From Pseudodesulfovibrio sp. (GTDB lineage Bacteria > Desulfobacterota > Desulfovibrionia > Desulfovibrionales > Desulfovibrionaceae), in contig NZ_JAQUWN010000005.1 of assembly GCF_028692895.1 (NCBI RefSeq), forward strand, positions 1 through 64,000: DNA of 64,000 bases. The letters run 5' to 3'. The position numbers and the translations under genes were made by a program. This document shows positions 28,527-38,080 of the stretch, piece by piece (the first letter of the stretch is position 1; every line of letters begins with the position of its first letter). The notes beneath the pieces were generated by a model. It saw nothing but the letters and a program-made list of their open reading frames with translations. It had not been told where the DNA came from and did no database searches.

Positions 28527-28859
28527 ATGAAGCTTATCATAGCATACATCAGGCCCGAAAAGCTCAACGACGTGAAGCAGGCCCTGTACTCCAAGGAGAT
28601 CTACTCCCTGTCCGTCACCAACATCCTGGGCTCCGGCCGCCAGAAGGGCTTCACCGAGACCTACCGCGGCGTCCAGATGGAAGTGAACCTGCTCAAGAAG
28701 GTCCGGCTCGAAATCGGGGTCAACGAGGACTTCGAGGCCAAAGCCATCGAAGCCATCCAGACCGCGGGCGTCACCGGCAAGGAAGGCGACGGCGTGATCT
28801 TCGTCACCGAACTGACCCGGGCCCTGCGCATCAGGACCAACGAGGACGGCATCCTCTAG
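28527..28859 (+). CDS. PII-family nitrogen regulatory protein lacking the uridylylation tyrosine
   Basis: PII signal protein, 110 residues, full length. The N-terminal fold, the ATP-binding GRQKG at 37-41 and the KEGDGVIFV C-terminal loop are conserved. The T-loop reads FTETYRGVQMEVNLLKK: residue 51, normally the uridylylated Tyr, is Met, while Tyr46 is kept. It should therefore sense 2-oxoglutarate and ADP/ATP without GlnD modification. Being linked to amtB, it most likely gates that transporter. It resembles GlnK, though NifI-like variants also lack Tyr51. Confidence 0.92.
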   Translation: MKLIIAYIRPEKLNDVKQALYSKEIYSLSVTNILGSGRQKGFTETYRGVQMEVNLLKKVRLEIGVNEDFEAKAIEAIQTAGVTGKEGDGVIFVTELTRALRIRTNEDGIL

Positions 28860-28986
28860 GCCAAGAAGCGGATTGCGACACGATATGAGCGCCGGGGCGG
28901 CCCTCTGCCCCGGCGCCGATCCGCAAGAACGAAAACGACCATTCGGCGCTGCGAGAAGGCGGTGGTCGGAAAAGCAGAGTCTCACA

Positions 28987-30228
28987 ATGGTTGAAGCCGT
29001 GGCGAATCTTCAGGAAATTTTAGACAACGAATCGATTCTCATCCACTTCCAGCCGCAGGTGTCGCTCAAGAGAAAGGCGGTCATCGGGCTGGAAGCCTTG
29101 AGCAGAGGTTTCGACCCCCATACCGGAGACTTGATACCTCCAACCCTGCTGTTCGGCCAGGCCCGGGACGGAGCATCCCGGCTCGCTCTGGACCGGGTCT
29201 GCCGAACCAAGGCCGTGGAGGCCTTCGCCGCACTGCACCGCCGCGACAAGTCCGTCATGCTCTCCCTGAACCTCGACGCCTCCTGCATCAACGAGGAGAC
29301 GCGCGGCTCCAACCAGGTGCTCAAGCTGGTCAAGCACTACGGCGTCAACCCCAACAACGTCATCATCGAGATCATCGAGTCCCGCTGCAAGGACCTGGAC
29401 GCCCTCATGGATTTCGTCCGGTTCTACCGCAAGAAGAACTTCCTCATCGCCCTGGACGACGTGGGCGTCGGCTTCTCCAACCTGGACCGCATCCCCCAGG
29501 TCCAGCCGGACATCATCAAGCTGGACCGCTCCCTGATTACCGACGTGCAGCATCATTTTCACAAGCTCGAAGTGGTCCGAAGCTTCGTGCAGATGGCCCA
29601 GCGCATCGGCTGCCTGGTGCTGGCCGAGGGCGTGGAGACGGCGGACGAGGCCATGTGCCTGCTCTCCAACGGCGTGGACGTGTTCCAGGGATTCTTTTTC
29701 GCCAGGCCCGCACCGGGGCTGGACGCCGTGCCCGGCATGGCCGAGAAGATGTCCGCCCTGGCCGAGAAGCATCGGGAGAACCAGACCCGGCTCATCGCCC
29801 GGCGCAAGCGGCTCTACTCCAACTACGATCTGCTCATGCTGACCATGTGCCACTCCCTGGCCGAGGAGCCCACGCGCGGCCTGGACCGGGCCATGACCCG
29901 GTTCATCGACGCCTATCCCAACGTGGAGTGCCTCTACGTGCTGGACATGCGCGGCCGCCAGGTCTCCGACACCCTGTGCAACCCGGACAAGCTGAAGAAG
30001 AGCAAACGGCTGCTCTACGAACCCGCGCGCATGGGCGCGGACCATTCGCTCAAGGAATACTTCCTGCCCATCCAGGCCGGGCTTGAGAAGTTCACCACCG
30101 AGCCCTACATCTCGCTGGCCTCGGGCAACCTCTGCACCACCATTTCCCACGTCTTCTACCACAAGGGCGGCGGCAGGCATCTCATCCTGTGCTCGGACAT
30201 GAGCCGCCAGGACGAGTCCCTGTTGTAG
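28987..30228 (+). CDS. EAL-domain protein with YkuI-like C-terminal domain (c-di-GMP phosphodiesterase)
   Basis: 413 residues from the ATG at 28987; the frame is open upstream to 28873, but the EAL fold starts shortly after MVEAV, so the later start is preferred with moderate certainty. EAL catalytic positions are present: GLEALSRG, LSLNLDA (Asn), IIEIIES (Glu), ALDDVG (Asp-Asp), IIKLD (Lys), AEGVET and FQGFFFARP. It should hydrolyse c-di-GMP. The C-terminal part (about 265-410; LYVLDMRGRQVSDT) resembles the YkuI-type PAS/Cache-like domain that follows EAL in some soluble proteins. No membrane helix. Possibly cotranscribed with glnB. Confidence 0.85.
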   Translation: MVEAVANLQEILDNESILIHFQPQVSLKRKAVIGLEALSRGFDPHTGDLIPPTLLFGQARDGASRLALDRVCRTKAVEAFAALHRRDKSVMLSLNLDASCINEETRGSNQVLKLVKHYGVNPNNVIIEIIESRCKDLDALMDFVRFYRKKNFLIALDDVGVGFSNLDRIPQVQPDIIKLDRSLITDVQHHFHKLEVVRSFVQMAQRIGCLVLAEGVETADEAMCLLSNGVDVFQGFFFARPAPGLDAVPGMAEKMSALAEKHRENQTRLIARRKRLYSNYDLLMLTMCHSLAEEPTRGLDRAMTRFIDAYPNVECLYVLDMRGRQVSDTLCNPDKLKKSKRLLYEPARMGADHSLKEYFLPIQAGLEKFTTEPYISLASGNLCTTISHVFYHKGGGRHLILCSDMSRQDESLL

Positions 30229-30246
30229 GCCCCGCTTCCGGGCGGG

Positions 30247-31122
30247 CTAGAGCTTGATCTCGCCGGTCCCGCCGGACGGCGGCGCGGGCTTTTGGGCCGG
30301 TTTGGCCCCGGAGGAGCTGAATATCTTGGGCTCGGCCAGCTTCATGAGCTTTTCCGCCTCCGCGTTGAGCGGGTTGCGGTCCAGGGCGGCTTTGGCGTTG
30401 TTGTAGACCAGGCCCCAATCCCGTTTCTTGAGGTGGAGCTTGGCCAGGCGCAGGTAGAGGTTTTCGCTCGCGCCGATGCGTCGCATGGCTTCCTTGATGG
30501 CCTCCATGGCCTTTTCGTCCTCGTTCAGTCCCTCGTAGCAGAGGATGAGGGCGCTGTGGGCCCGGGGGTCGCTCGCCCGGTCCGCAAGGGCCTTGTTCAG
30601 GTACTCCACGGCCTCGGCGAACATGCCGAACTGGGTCAGGCGGTTGCCGATGTCGGAGTCGATCCCCTCGATGTCCTGAAAGAACTCGGAAATCTTGCGG
30701 TAGAGCTTGCGCGCGTCGAGCTGGTTGCCCGCCTTGACCAGGGCGGCCGCCTTGACCAGGTTCTCGTCGAGCACGGAGAGGCGTTTGCGCACTTTTGTCA
30801 GGCGGGCCTTTTCCGTGGCCTCCTCCAGTTTCTTGTGCAGGCGGACCAGGATATGGTAGAAGGGGCGTTCGTTGCCCCGCGTGTACTTGAGCCCCTGGGG
30901 GAAGAGGCGCTTGATCATCGTCATCTTGTTGAGGTCCCGCAGGGCCTCGTCCAGATGGGAGTAAATCTCGAATTTTTCCGTGCCGAAAATCTGGCTGGTC
31001 AGGATGCCACGGATGGCGACCGCCAGGCAACTGAGCGTCTTGAGGTAGTCGCTCTTCTTGGCGTAGGCCCTTGCTCGGGCGATGTTCTCGCGTATGTCCT
31101 TGGCTGTGACTTTTGGCGGCAT
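30247..31122 (-). CDS. TPR-repeat protein
   Basis: 291 residues, soluble, mostly helical. The C-terminal half contains tetratricopeptide-like repeats (FGMFAEAVEYLNKALADRAS, then two weaker units), a scaffold for protein-protein contact. The N-terminal half is charged and helical with no recognised domain. The end is Pro/Ala-rich. Convergent with the EAL gene (19 nt apart) and divergent from the M48 protease. Function unknown. Confidence 0.7.
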   Translation of the reverse strand: MPPKVTAKDIRENIARARAYAKKSDYLKTLSCLAVAIRGILTSQIFGTEKFEIYSHLDEALRDLNKMTMIKRLFPQGLKYTRGNERPFYHILVRLHKKLEEATEKARLTKVRKRLSVLDENLVKAAALVKAGNQLDARKLYRKISEFFQDIEGIDSDIGNRLTQFGMFAEAVEYLNKALADRASDPRAHSALILCYEGLNEDEKAMEAIKEAMRRIGASENLYLRLAKLHLKKRDWGLVYNNAKAALDRNPLNAEAEKLMKLAEPKIFSSSGAKPAQKPAPPSGGTGEIKL

Positions 31123-31283
31123 GGTTCTATGGATGAGAGGTTGAACAATACCCGCTTGTTAATACAGTGCGTCCAATTTATCAAGCTGTTCGGGCGACTT
31201 CGTCGATGTATCCGGGGATGTCCGATTGACGGCGTTGGGCCGCGCGGCTACCCTTGCCCCTCCCTCTCAACCCCCGGAGCGCC

Positions 31284-32522
31284 ATGAACTGCCACCTCGT
31301 CGCCGTGATCGCCTTTCTGGCCGGAAGCTGGCTGCTGCACACGCTTTCCGCCATCCTCGACGTCCTGCGTGCGCCCCCTCGGGTCCCGCCCGAGTTCGCC
31401 GATGTGTTCGACCCCCCGGCCTACGCCAGGGGGCTGGCCTACCGACGCGCCTCGGCGCGCCTCTCCGTGATCGCCGACACCTGCGGCACGGGACTGCTCC
31501 TGGCCGCGATCCTTCTGGGCGGGTTCGCCTGGCTGGACCGGGCCGTGCGCGCCCTCGGGCTCTCCCCGCTGCCCACCGGGCTGTGCTACCTCGGCGCGGT
31601 GGCTCTGGCCGCCTCGCTCTCCGGGCTGCCCTTCGACGCCTGGCGCACCTTCGGGGTGGAGGCGCGCTTCGGGTTCAACAAGACCACCGTGGCCACCTTT
31701 GTCCGCGACCGGCTGGTGGGGCTGGCCCTGAGCGTGCTGCTGGGCGCGCCGCTGGTGGCGGGCGTGCTGCTGCTCTTGGATCGGGCCGGGTCGGCGGCCT
31801 GGCTGTGGTGCTGGGCTCTGGTCACGCTCTTCTCCCTGGGGGTGACCTACGTGGCGCCCACCTGGATTCTGCCGCTGTTCAACACCTTCACGCCCCTGGA
31901 GGAGGGGCGCCTGCGCCGTGCCATCGAGACCTTCGCGCGCAGGGCGGAGTTCGAGGTGGGCGGCATCTTCGTCGTGGACGGCTCGCGCCGCTCCACCAAG
32001 TCCAACGCCTTTTTCACCGGCCTGGGCCGCCGCAAGCGCATCGCCCTGTTCGACACCCTGGTCCGCGACCACGCCGAGGCGGAGATCGTGGCCGTGCTGG
32101 CCCACGAGGTGGGGCACGCCAAGTGCGGCCACATCCGCAAGGGGCTGGCCGGGAGCGTGCTTCGCACCGGGCTGCTCTTTTTTCTCATGTCCCTGTTTCT
32201 GGACAGCCCCGGCCTGTCCGAGGCCTTCGGCATGGCCCAGCCCACCGCCTACGCCGGGCTTGTCTTCTTCCTGCTGCTCTACACGCCCATCTCCCTGCTC
32301 CTCGGCGTGGCCGCCAACTGGATCTCCCGGCGGCGCGAGTTCGAGGCGGACCGCTTTTCGGCCCGGACCACGGGCGATCCGGCGGCCCTGGCCTCGGCCC
32401 TCAAGCGGCTTTCGGTCACCAACCTCTCCGACCTGACCCCGCATCCCCTGACCGTGTGGCTGGAATACGGCCACCCGCCGGTGCTGGCCCGGCTGCGCGC
32501 TCTTGCCGAATTTGCGAAATAA
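31284..32522 (+). CDS. M48-family membrane metalloprotease (Ste24/CAAX protease-like)
   Basis: 412 residues from the ATG at 31284, chosen because GGAG lies 6 nt upstream. The zinc site HEVGH is at residues 274-278, with the third ligand in SRRREFEADRFS. The Ste24-type segments FGFNKTT and STKSNAFFTGLG are both present. Several membrane helices surround the site (about 2-22, 65-85, 100-115, 145-190, 285-325). In bacteria such proteases act in membrane protein quality control; no prenylation role is implied. Confidence 0.88.
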   Translation: MNCHLVAVIAFLAGSWLLHTLSAILDVLRAPPRVPPEFADVFDPPAYARGLAYRRASARLSVIADTCGTGLLLAAILLGGFAWLDRAVRALGLSPLPTGLCYLGAVALAASLSGLPFDAWRTFGVEARFGFNKTTVATFVRDRLVGLALSVLLGAPLVAGVLLLLDRAGSAAWLWCWALVTLFSLGVTYVAPTWILPLFNTFTPLEEGRLRRAIETFARRAEFEVGGIFVVDGSRRSTKSNAFFTGLGRRKRIALFDTLVRDHAEAEIVAVLAHEVGHAKCGHIRKGLAGSVLRTGLLFFLMSLFLDSPGLSEAFGMAQPTAYAGLVFFLLLYTPISLLLGVAANWISRRREFEADRFSARTTGDPAALASALKRLSVTNLSDLTPHPLTVWLEYGHPPVLARLRALAEFAK

Positions 32523-32596
32523 TGGTGTCGCCACGGCCGGGAAAATATGACAAGTGAAGACATAATGCTCCAAACGTCAGCCGCGGGGAGGGCGAC

Positions 32597-33088
32597 ATGC
32601 AGGAAATACCGTTCGACGCCGACAACCAGGACATATTGGAGCGGCTGCGCGCCGTGCCCGTGTTCGACTCGCTGCCGGACAACTACATCCGCCAGGCCAT
32701 GCGCGTGGCGGCGGTCCGGCGCTACGACGCCGGGGAGGTGGTCATCGAGGAGGGCGAGTTCGACAACCGGGTCTTCTTCCTGATCTTCGGGCTGCTCGAC
32801 ATCTCGGTCAAAGGCAACACGGTCGGCACGCTGAGGCGGCTGGGCGACGTGTTCGGCGAGATGGGCGTCATCGACGGCAGCCCGCGTTCGGCCACCATCA
32901 CGGCGACCCGGCCCTCCCTGGTCATCACCCTGGACGACACGGCCATCGGCGCCCTGGGCGAGGTGAGCAAGATTTTCACCCAGGCGGTCATGTACCGCCT
33001 CTTCGCCGAGGTCCTGGCCGTGCGCCTGCGCGAGGCCAACTCGGAGATAACGCGGCTGCACGAGGAAATCCTGCACCTCAAGGGGTAG
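32597..33088 (+). CDS. Single-domain cyclic nucleotide-binding protein (first of three)
   Basis: 163 residues made up of one CAP-family effector domain and a short C-terminal helix, with no DNA-binding helix-turn-helix. [11 protein letters not shown] then SPRSATITA is the phosphate-binding cassette with the key Glu and Arg. Ribosome site GGGGAGGG. It is the first of three tandem paralogs that share the N-terminal IPFD pattern and the cassette. Ligand likely cAMP or cGMP; the output partner is unknown. Confidence 0.85.
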   Translation: MQEIPFDADNQDILERLRAVPVFDSLPDNYIRQAMRVAAVRRYDAGEVVIEEGEFDNRVFFLIFGLLDISVKGNTVGTLRRLGDVFGEMGVIDGSPRSATITATRPSLVITLDDTAIGALGEVSKIFTQAVMYRLFAEVLAVRLREANSEITRLHEEILHLKG

Positions 33089-33163
33089 GGCGGCGAAAGG
33101 CTCATCCTTCCGCTTGGAATCCCGGGGGTGTTTCTGATAGGGTGGGGGCGTGGAGAACCCCGA

Positions 33164-33667
33164 GTGAAAGATTTCCCCTTTGATCCCGGCGACCGGGCCA
33201 CCCTGGAGCGGCTGCGGCGCATGCCGGTCTTCGACGCCATGGACCCGGAGCTGCTGCCCGCGCTGCTCAAGCTGGCCCGGCTCCGGCGCTATGACGCGGG
33301 CGAGGTCATCATCGCCGAGGGCGACACGGACCAGTTGGTCTATTTCCTCATCTTCGGCCAATGCGCGGTCAACGTGGACGGCATGGACCTGGCGGCCATC
33401 TCCCGGCCGGGCGACGTGTTCGGCGAGATGGGCATGGTGGACGGCAAGCGCTCGGCCACCATCACGGCCGGGAAGCAGACCCTGTGCCTGGTCCTGGACG
33501 GCTCCTTCCTGGACCGGCTGCGGGGCGTGGACCGGCTGGCGGCCCAGGCCCTGTTCTACCGAATCTTTTCGGAAATCCTGGCCGGGCGCATCCGGGCGGC
33601 CAACGCCCGCCTGCTCGGGCTGGAAGAGCAACTCAAAGACCTGTCGGTCCCTGGCCCGACCTTCTGA
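33164..33667 (+). CDS. Single-domain cyclic nucleotide-binding protein (second of three)
   Basis: 167 residues from a GTG at 33164, selected because the product then begins like its two neighbours (charged residue, then FPFDPGD) and GGAG lies 8 nt before it; an in-frame ATG exists at 33128. The cassette is GDVFGEMGMVDGKRSATITA. C-terminal helix without HTH. Separated by 75 nt from the first copy and 4 nt from the third. Confidence 0.83.
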   Translation: MKDFPFDPGDRATLERLRRMPVFDAMDPELLPALLKLARLRRYDAGEVIIAEGDTDQLVYFLIFGQCAVNVDGMDLAAISRPGDVFGEMGMVDGKRSATITAGKQTLCLVLDGSFLDRLRGVDRLAAQALFYRIFSEILAGRIRAANARLLGLEEQLKDLSVPGPTF

Positions 33668-33671
33668 CGCC

Positions 33672-34175
33672 ATGCGCAGCATTCCCTTCGATCCCGACGA
33701 CGGCGCCCTGGTGGAGGCCGTCCTGCGCATCCCCGCCTTCGCCCCCCTGGGGGCCGGGCGGCTGGCCGACGTCATGCGGACCACGACCATCCGCGACTAT
33801 GACGAAAAGGAGCGGGTCATCACCCAGGGCGAGACCGACCGGTGCATGTTCTTCCTCATGGGCGGCCGCCTGGCCGTGGAGGTGGACGGCATCGAGGTCA
33901 GCGTCCTGGAGCGGCCCGGCGTCGTCTTCGGCGAGATGGGCGTCATCGAGACCGCGCCGCGCTCCGCCTCGGTAACGGCCCTGGAGCCCGCCCGCTGCCT
34001 CGCCCTGGACGTGGCCTTTTTCGACCGGCTGGAGGGACGCGCCAAGCTGGCCGTCCAAGCTTTTTTCTACAAGATGTTCTACGAGGTGCTCGTGGAGCGG
34101 CTGCGCGAAACCAACGAGCGTATCGCCGACCTGGACATGCAGCGATTCGTGATGGAAAACATGGAGATAGATTGA
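33672..34175 (+). CDS. Single-domain cyclic nucleotide-binding protein (third of three)
   Basis: 167 residues, ATG at 33672. N-terminus RSIPFDPDD and cassette [21 protein letters not shown] match the two preceding genes, so the three arose by tandem duplication. Its TGA overlaps the start codon of phosphoglucomutase by one base (TGATG), so the two are translationally coupled. That coupling suggests, but does not prove, a link between cyclic-nucleotide sensing and sugar-phosphate metabolism. Confidence 0.85.
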   Translation: MRSIPFDPDDGALVEAVLRIPAFAPLGAGRLADVMRTTTIRDYDEKERVITQGETDRCMFFLMGGRLAVEVDGIEVSVLERPGVVFGEMGVIETAPRSASVTALEPARCLALDVAFFDRLEGRAKLAVQAFFYKMFYEVLVERLRETNERIADLDMQRFVMENMEID

Positions 34176-35827
34176 TGGCCCTGCACGAACTGGCGGGCAA
34201 GCCCGCGCCCAAGGAACTGCTGATCGACATCCCCGCCCTGGTGGACGCCTATTACGACGTCCATCCGGACCCGGCCGACCCGGCCTGCGCCGTGGCCTTC
34301 GGCACCTCGGGCCACCGGGGGAGTTCCCTTGACGGCAGCTTCAACGAGGACCACATCCTGGCCGTGACCCAGGCCGTGTGCGAGCACCGGGCCTCGCGCG
34401 ACATCGACGGGCCGCTCTTCCTCGGCATGGACACCCACGGCCTGAGCCTTCCGGCGCTCAGGACCGCCCTGGAGGTCTTCGCGGCCAACGGCGTGCGCGT
34501 CCACATCCAGGAGGGGCTCGGGTTTACGCCCACCCCGGTCATCTCCCACGCCATCCTGACCTGGAACCGGGGCCGCGTTGCCGGCCTGGCCGACGGCGTG
34601 GTCATCACCCCGTCCCACAACCCCCCGCGCGACGGCGGATACAAGTACAATCCCCCCTCGGGCGGCCCGGCCGGGAGCGAGATCACCACGGCCATCCAGA
34701 ACCGGGCCAACGAGCTCCTGCGCACCGGCCTCAAGGGCGTGAGGCGGATGCCCTGCGAGCGCGCCCTCCGGGACGACTCGGTCACGCACTACGACTACGT
34801 GGCCCCCTACGTGGCGGACCTGGAAAACGTGGTGGACATGTCGGCCATCGCCGGGGCCGGGCTCAAGATCGGGGTGGACCCCATGGGCGGCTCGGGCATC
34901 GCCTACTGGGAGCCCATGGCCGAGCGCTACGGACTCGACCTGGTCATCGTCAACAAGAAGGTGGACCCGACCTTTTCCTTCATGACCGTGGACAAGGACG
35001 GCAAGATCCGCATGGACTGCTCCTCGCCCTACGCCATGGCCTCGCTCATCCGCCACAAGGACAACTACGACATCGCCTTCGGCAACGACCCGGACTACGA
35101 CCGGCACGGCATCGTCACCCGCAGCTCCGGGTTGCTCAATCCCAACCACTACCTGGCCGTGGCCGTGGACTACCTCTTCCGCCACCGGCCCGGCTGGTCG
35201 GACTGCGTGGCCGTGGGCAAGACCATCGTCACCAGCTCCATGCTCGACCGCGTGGCCGCCGGGGTGGAGCGGGAGCTCTACGAGGTGCCCGTGGGCTTCA
35301 AATGGTACGTGAACTGCCTGCTGGACGGCACCTGCGCCTTCGGCGGCGAGGAATCCGCCGGGGCCAGCTTCGTCCGGTTCAACGGCGCGCCCTGGACCAC
35401 GGACAAGGACGGCATCATCCTCGACCTCCTGGCCGTGGAGATGACGGCCCGCACCGGCCGGGACCCCGGCGAACGCTACCGGGCCCTGACGGAACAGTAC
35501 GGCGCGCCGGTCTATGAGCGCACCGACGCCCCGGCCACGCCCGCGCAGAAGGCGGCCTTCGCCTCGCTCACGCCCGAGATGGTGGCGGCCGACACCCTGG
35601 CGGGCGAGGCCGTCACCGCCCGGCTGACCCGCGCGCCCGGCAACAACGCCCCCTTCGGCGGGCTCAAGGTCACTACGGAGAACGGCTGGTTCGCCTCCCG
35701 CCCCTCCGGCACCGAGAACATCTACAAGATCTACGCCGAGTCCTTCAAAGACGCGGACCACCTCCGGGCCATCCAGGCCGAGGCCAAGGCCATCGTGGGC
35801 GCGGCCTTCGAGAAGGCGGGCGCGTAG
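34175..35827 (+). CDS. pgm: Phosphoglucomutase (alpha-D-glucose phosphate-specific)
   Basis: Interconverts glucose 1-phosphate and glucose 6-phosphate, 550 residues. The phosphoserine loop is [17 protein letters not shown], the metal loop [10 protein letters not shown], the sugar-binding loop GGEESAGAS, and the phosphate-binding site near the end [11 protein letters not shown]. Supplies sugar nucleotides for glycogen or surface glycans. Coupled to the preceding cyclic-nucleotide-binding gene and followed by a terminator. Confidence 0.95.
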   Translation: MALHELAGKPAPKELLIDIPALVDAYYDVHPDPADPACAVAFGTSGHRGSSLDGSFNEDHILAVTQAVCEHRASRDIDGPLFLGMDTHGLSLPALRTALEVFAANGVRVHIQEGLGFTPTPVISHAILTWNRGRVAGLADGVVITPSHNPPRDGGYKYNPPSGGPAGSEITTAIQNRANELLRTGLKGVRRMPCERALRDDSVTHYDYVAPYVADLENVVDMSAIAGAGLKIGVDPMGGSGIAYWEPMAERYGLDLVIVNKKVDPTFSFMTVDKDGKIRMDCSSPYAMASLIRHKDNYDIAFGNDPDYDRHGIVTRSSGLLNPNHYLAVAVDYLFRHRPGWSDCVAVGKTIVTSSMLDRVAAGVERELYEVPVGFKWYVNCLLDGTCAFGGEESAGASFVRFNGAPWTTDKDGIILDLLAVEMTARTGRDPGERYRALTEQYGAPVYERTDAPATPAQKAAFASLTPEMVAADTLAGEAVTARLTRAPGNNAPFGGLKVTTENGWFASRPSGTENIYKIYAESFKDADHLRAIQAEAKAIVGAAFEKAGA

Positions 35828-35862
35828 GCGACCGGGCTCGGCCCGCTCCCGCGGCATGAAAA

Positions 35863-35888
35863 AAGCGGCCTCCTCCGGGAGGCCGCTT
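35863..35888. terminator. Bidirectional terminator between pgm and the DUF169 gene
   Basis: Perfect 11-bp stem AAGCGGCCTCC / GGAGGCCGCTT with a TCCG loop, flanked by a six-base A run on the left and CTGTTT on the right. It serves both convergent genes. Confidence 0.85.
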
Positions 35889-35898
35889 CTGTTTCGGG

Positions 35899-36744
35899 CT
35901 ATTCCTCTTCGCCCCAGGCCTTGGCGCTGCGGGCGACCTTCTTGCGCACTTCCTTCCACGCCCCGTCCACGCCGAACATGGACTGGGGCAGGGCCGCGAG
36001 CATCTTCAGGTAGAGCGTCCACGGCACCGTGAAGGTCAGTTCGTCGGTCTTCATGAACTTGCGGGCAGAGGGGTCGAAGCCGCCGATGACCGCCTTTTCG
36101 ACCCCGAGCTCCCGGTAGTAAAGCGGCCAGGATACCATGTTGGTGCACCCCGCGCCGAAGGGGGCGGCCACGCATTCCATGTCGCCGGTGGTGAAGGTGG
36201 CGTGGGTGAAGAGGCCGCACAGGACCTCGGGCCGGGCGAAGAAGATGACGAACTCCGGCGTCCGGCCTTCCGCAAAGGCGGAGAGGGGCTTGAAGATGCA
36301 GTATTTCGCCGGGGGCGCGGGCGGCTCGACCTTTTCCAGGAAGCCGCGCACGGCCTCGGGGGAGGGCAGGTAGCGCTCGCCGTGGACCGGGGAGCCCTCG
36401 TAGCCCGTGGACACGTAGTGCTCGATGAACCGCAGCGGCGGGTTCATCATGGCGCAGTAATAGGCCCCGCCGAAGCAGCCGTATTCCTCGGGCGAGACAA
36501 AGGCGGCCGCGTGCTTCTTCCGCGCCAGCCAGATGTTGCCCATGACGCAGGAGAAGGTCTTGAGGACCTCCCGCATGTCGAGCTCGCCCCGCTCCTCCCG
36601 CTCGCGCGAGATGGGGACGCCGGGCTTGGGCCCGTATGCGTTCTCCGGCTTGACGTCGTCGTAGTACATGCCGAAAGGCTCTTCGCCCAGGCCGAGGTGG
36701 TCCAGCAGCCGTATGGTGTCGGTCAGGATCGATTGCAGGGTCAT
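35899..36744 (-). CDS. DUF169 family protein
   Basis: 281 residues, ribosome site AAGGAG. Resembles the DUF169 family common in sulfate reducers and methanogens: LGLGEEPFGMYY near the N-terminus, a Cys-rich middle (FSCVMGN, YGCFGGAYYC), and CVAAPFGAGCTN followed by VIGGFDPSARKFM. The several conserved cysteines suggest metal or cofactor contact, but no activity is established. Stands alone between two terminators. Confidence 0.8.
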   Translation of the reverse strand: MTLQSILTDTIRLLDHLGLGEEPFGMYYDDVKPENAYGPKPGVPISREREERGELDMREVLKTFSCVMGNIWLARKKHAAAFVSPEEYGCFGGAYYCAMMNPPLRFIEHYVSTGYEGSPVHGERYLPSPEAVRGFLEKVEPPAPPAKYCIFKPLSAFAEGRTPEFVIFFARPEVLCGLFTHATFTTGDMECVAAPFGAGCTNMVSWPLYYRELGVEKAVIGGFDPSARKFMKTDELTFTVPWTLYLKMLAALPQSMFGVDGAWKEVRKKVARSAKAWGEEE

Positions 36745-36831
36745 GGCGGCTCCTTTTTGTCTTCGTCATAAAGTGTTTGCGCCGGGGCGACAAGCCCGGG
36801 GCGCGCGGAGCCGGGACCCGCGCGCAAAAAA

Positions 36832-36860
36832 AAACGGCCCCCGCCAGGCGGAGGCCGTTT
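36832..36860 (-). terminator. Terminator of the panC-panD-metK transcript
   Basis: Stem AAACGGCC / GGCCGTTT extended by a CGCC/GGCGG inner pairing. On the minus strand the nine-base A run on its left becomes a long T tract. It lies 23 nt after metK. Confidence 0.8.
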
Positions 36861-36882
36861 CGATTGCACTGGTTCGGCGCGG

Positions 36883-38052
36883 TTAGATCTTGCAGGCGGT
36901 GCGCAGATCGTCCACGGCGTCGGTCTGCTCCCAGGTGAACTCGGGGAGCTCGCGGCCGAAGTGGCCGTAGTTGGTGGTCTTCTGGAAGATGGGGCGGCGC
37001 AGGTTGAGGCGCTCCAGGATGTGGTAGGGCCGCATGTCGAAGACCTCGGTGACGGCCTTGGTCAGTTGCTCGTCCGAGACCTGGCCGGTGCCCTGGGAGG
37101 AAACCACCACGGACACGGGCTGGGCCACGCCGATGGCGTAGGCGATCTGGACCTCGCATTTGTCGGCCAGGCCTGCGGCCACGACGTTCTTGGCCACGTA
37201 GCGGGCCATGTAGGCGCCGGAGCGGTCCACCTTGGACGGGTCCTTGCCGGAGAACGCGCCGCCGCCGTGGGCGCCCGCTCCGCCGTAGGTGTCGTTGATG
37301 ATCTTGCGCCCGGTCAGGCCGCAGTCGCCCACGGGGCCGCCGATGACGAACCGGCCGGTGGGGTTGATGTAGGTCTTGAGCTTGTCGTCGAGGAGTTCCT
37401 CGGGGAGGGTGCTCATGACGACTTCCTTGAGGATGGCCTCCTTGAGGTCCGCGTAGGCCACATGGGCGTCGTGCTGCGAGGAGACGACGACGTTGTCGAT
37501 GCGGATGGGCTTGCCGTCCTCGAACTGGACGCAGACCTGGGTCTTGCCGTCGGGCCGCAGGAAATCGAGGATGCCCTGCTTGCGCACGTAGGTCAGGCGG
37601 CGGGAGAGCTTGTGCGCGTAGTAGATGGGGGTGGGCATCAGGGTCGGGGTCTCGTTGGTGGCGTAGCCGAACATCATGCCCTGGTCGCCCGCGCCCTGTT
37701 CCTCGGGCTTCTGGCGGTCGACGCCCTGGGCGATGTCCGGGGACTGCTTGTCGATGGAGGAGATGACCGCGCAGGTCTGCCAGTCGAAGCCCATGGTGTC
37801 GGCGGAGTTGTAGCCGATGTCCTTGATGGTGTTGCGGACGATCTCCGGGAAGTCGGCATAGGCCTTGGTGGAGATTTCGCCGGCGATGAAGGCCATGCCG
37901 GTGGTCACCAGGGTCTCGCACGCAACGCGGGCGTTGGCGTCCTGGCCGATGATGGCGTCCAGGATGGCGTCGGAAATCTGGTCAGCGACCTTGTCGGGGT
38001 GGCCTTCGGTCACGGACTCGGAAGTGAAGAGATACTTGCCTTGGATCTGCAT
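36883..38052 (-). CDS. metK: S-adenosylmethionine synthetase
   Basis: Makes S-adenosylmethionine from methionine and ATP, 389 residues. Signatures: [15 protein letters not shown] at the N-terminus, [12 protein letters not shown] (adenosine binding) and GGGAFSGKD (phosphate binding). Ribosome site AAGGAGG. It lies 28 nt after panD, too close for a SAM riboswitch directly in front of it. Confidence 0.97.
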   Translation of the reverse strand: MQIQGKYLFTSESVTEGHPDKVADQISDAILDAIIGQDANARVACETLVTTGMAFIAGEISTKAYADFPEIVRNTIKDIGYNSADTMGFDWQTCAVISSIDKQSPDIAQGVDRQKPEEQGAGDQGMMFGYATNETPTLMPTPIYYAHKLSRRLTYVRKQGILDFLRPDGKTQVCVQFEDGKPIRIDNVVVSSQHDAHVAYADLKEAILKEVVMSTLPEELLDDKLKTYINPTGRFVIGGPVGDCGLTGRKIINDTYGGAGAHGGGAFSGKDPSKVDRSGAYMARYVAKNVVAAGLADKCEVQIAYAIGVAQPVSVVVSSQGTGQVSDEQLTKAVTEVFDMRPYHILERLNLRRPIFQKTTNYGHFGRELPEFTWEQTDAVDDLRTACKI

Positions 38053-38080
38053 GTGTCCTCCTTAGGGAACGGATGATCGT

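Noticed and set aside
34079..37921. A very long minus-strand frame crossing pgm, the DUF169 gene and metK
   Set aside because: It runs through two terminators and several genes with known products in other frames. It is a GC artefact.
38053..38080. A SAM riboswitch before metK
   Set aside because: Only 28 nt separate panD and metK, which is too short for any known SAM riboswitch.
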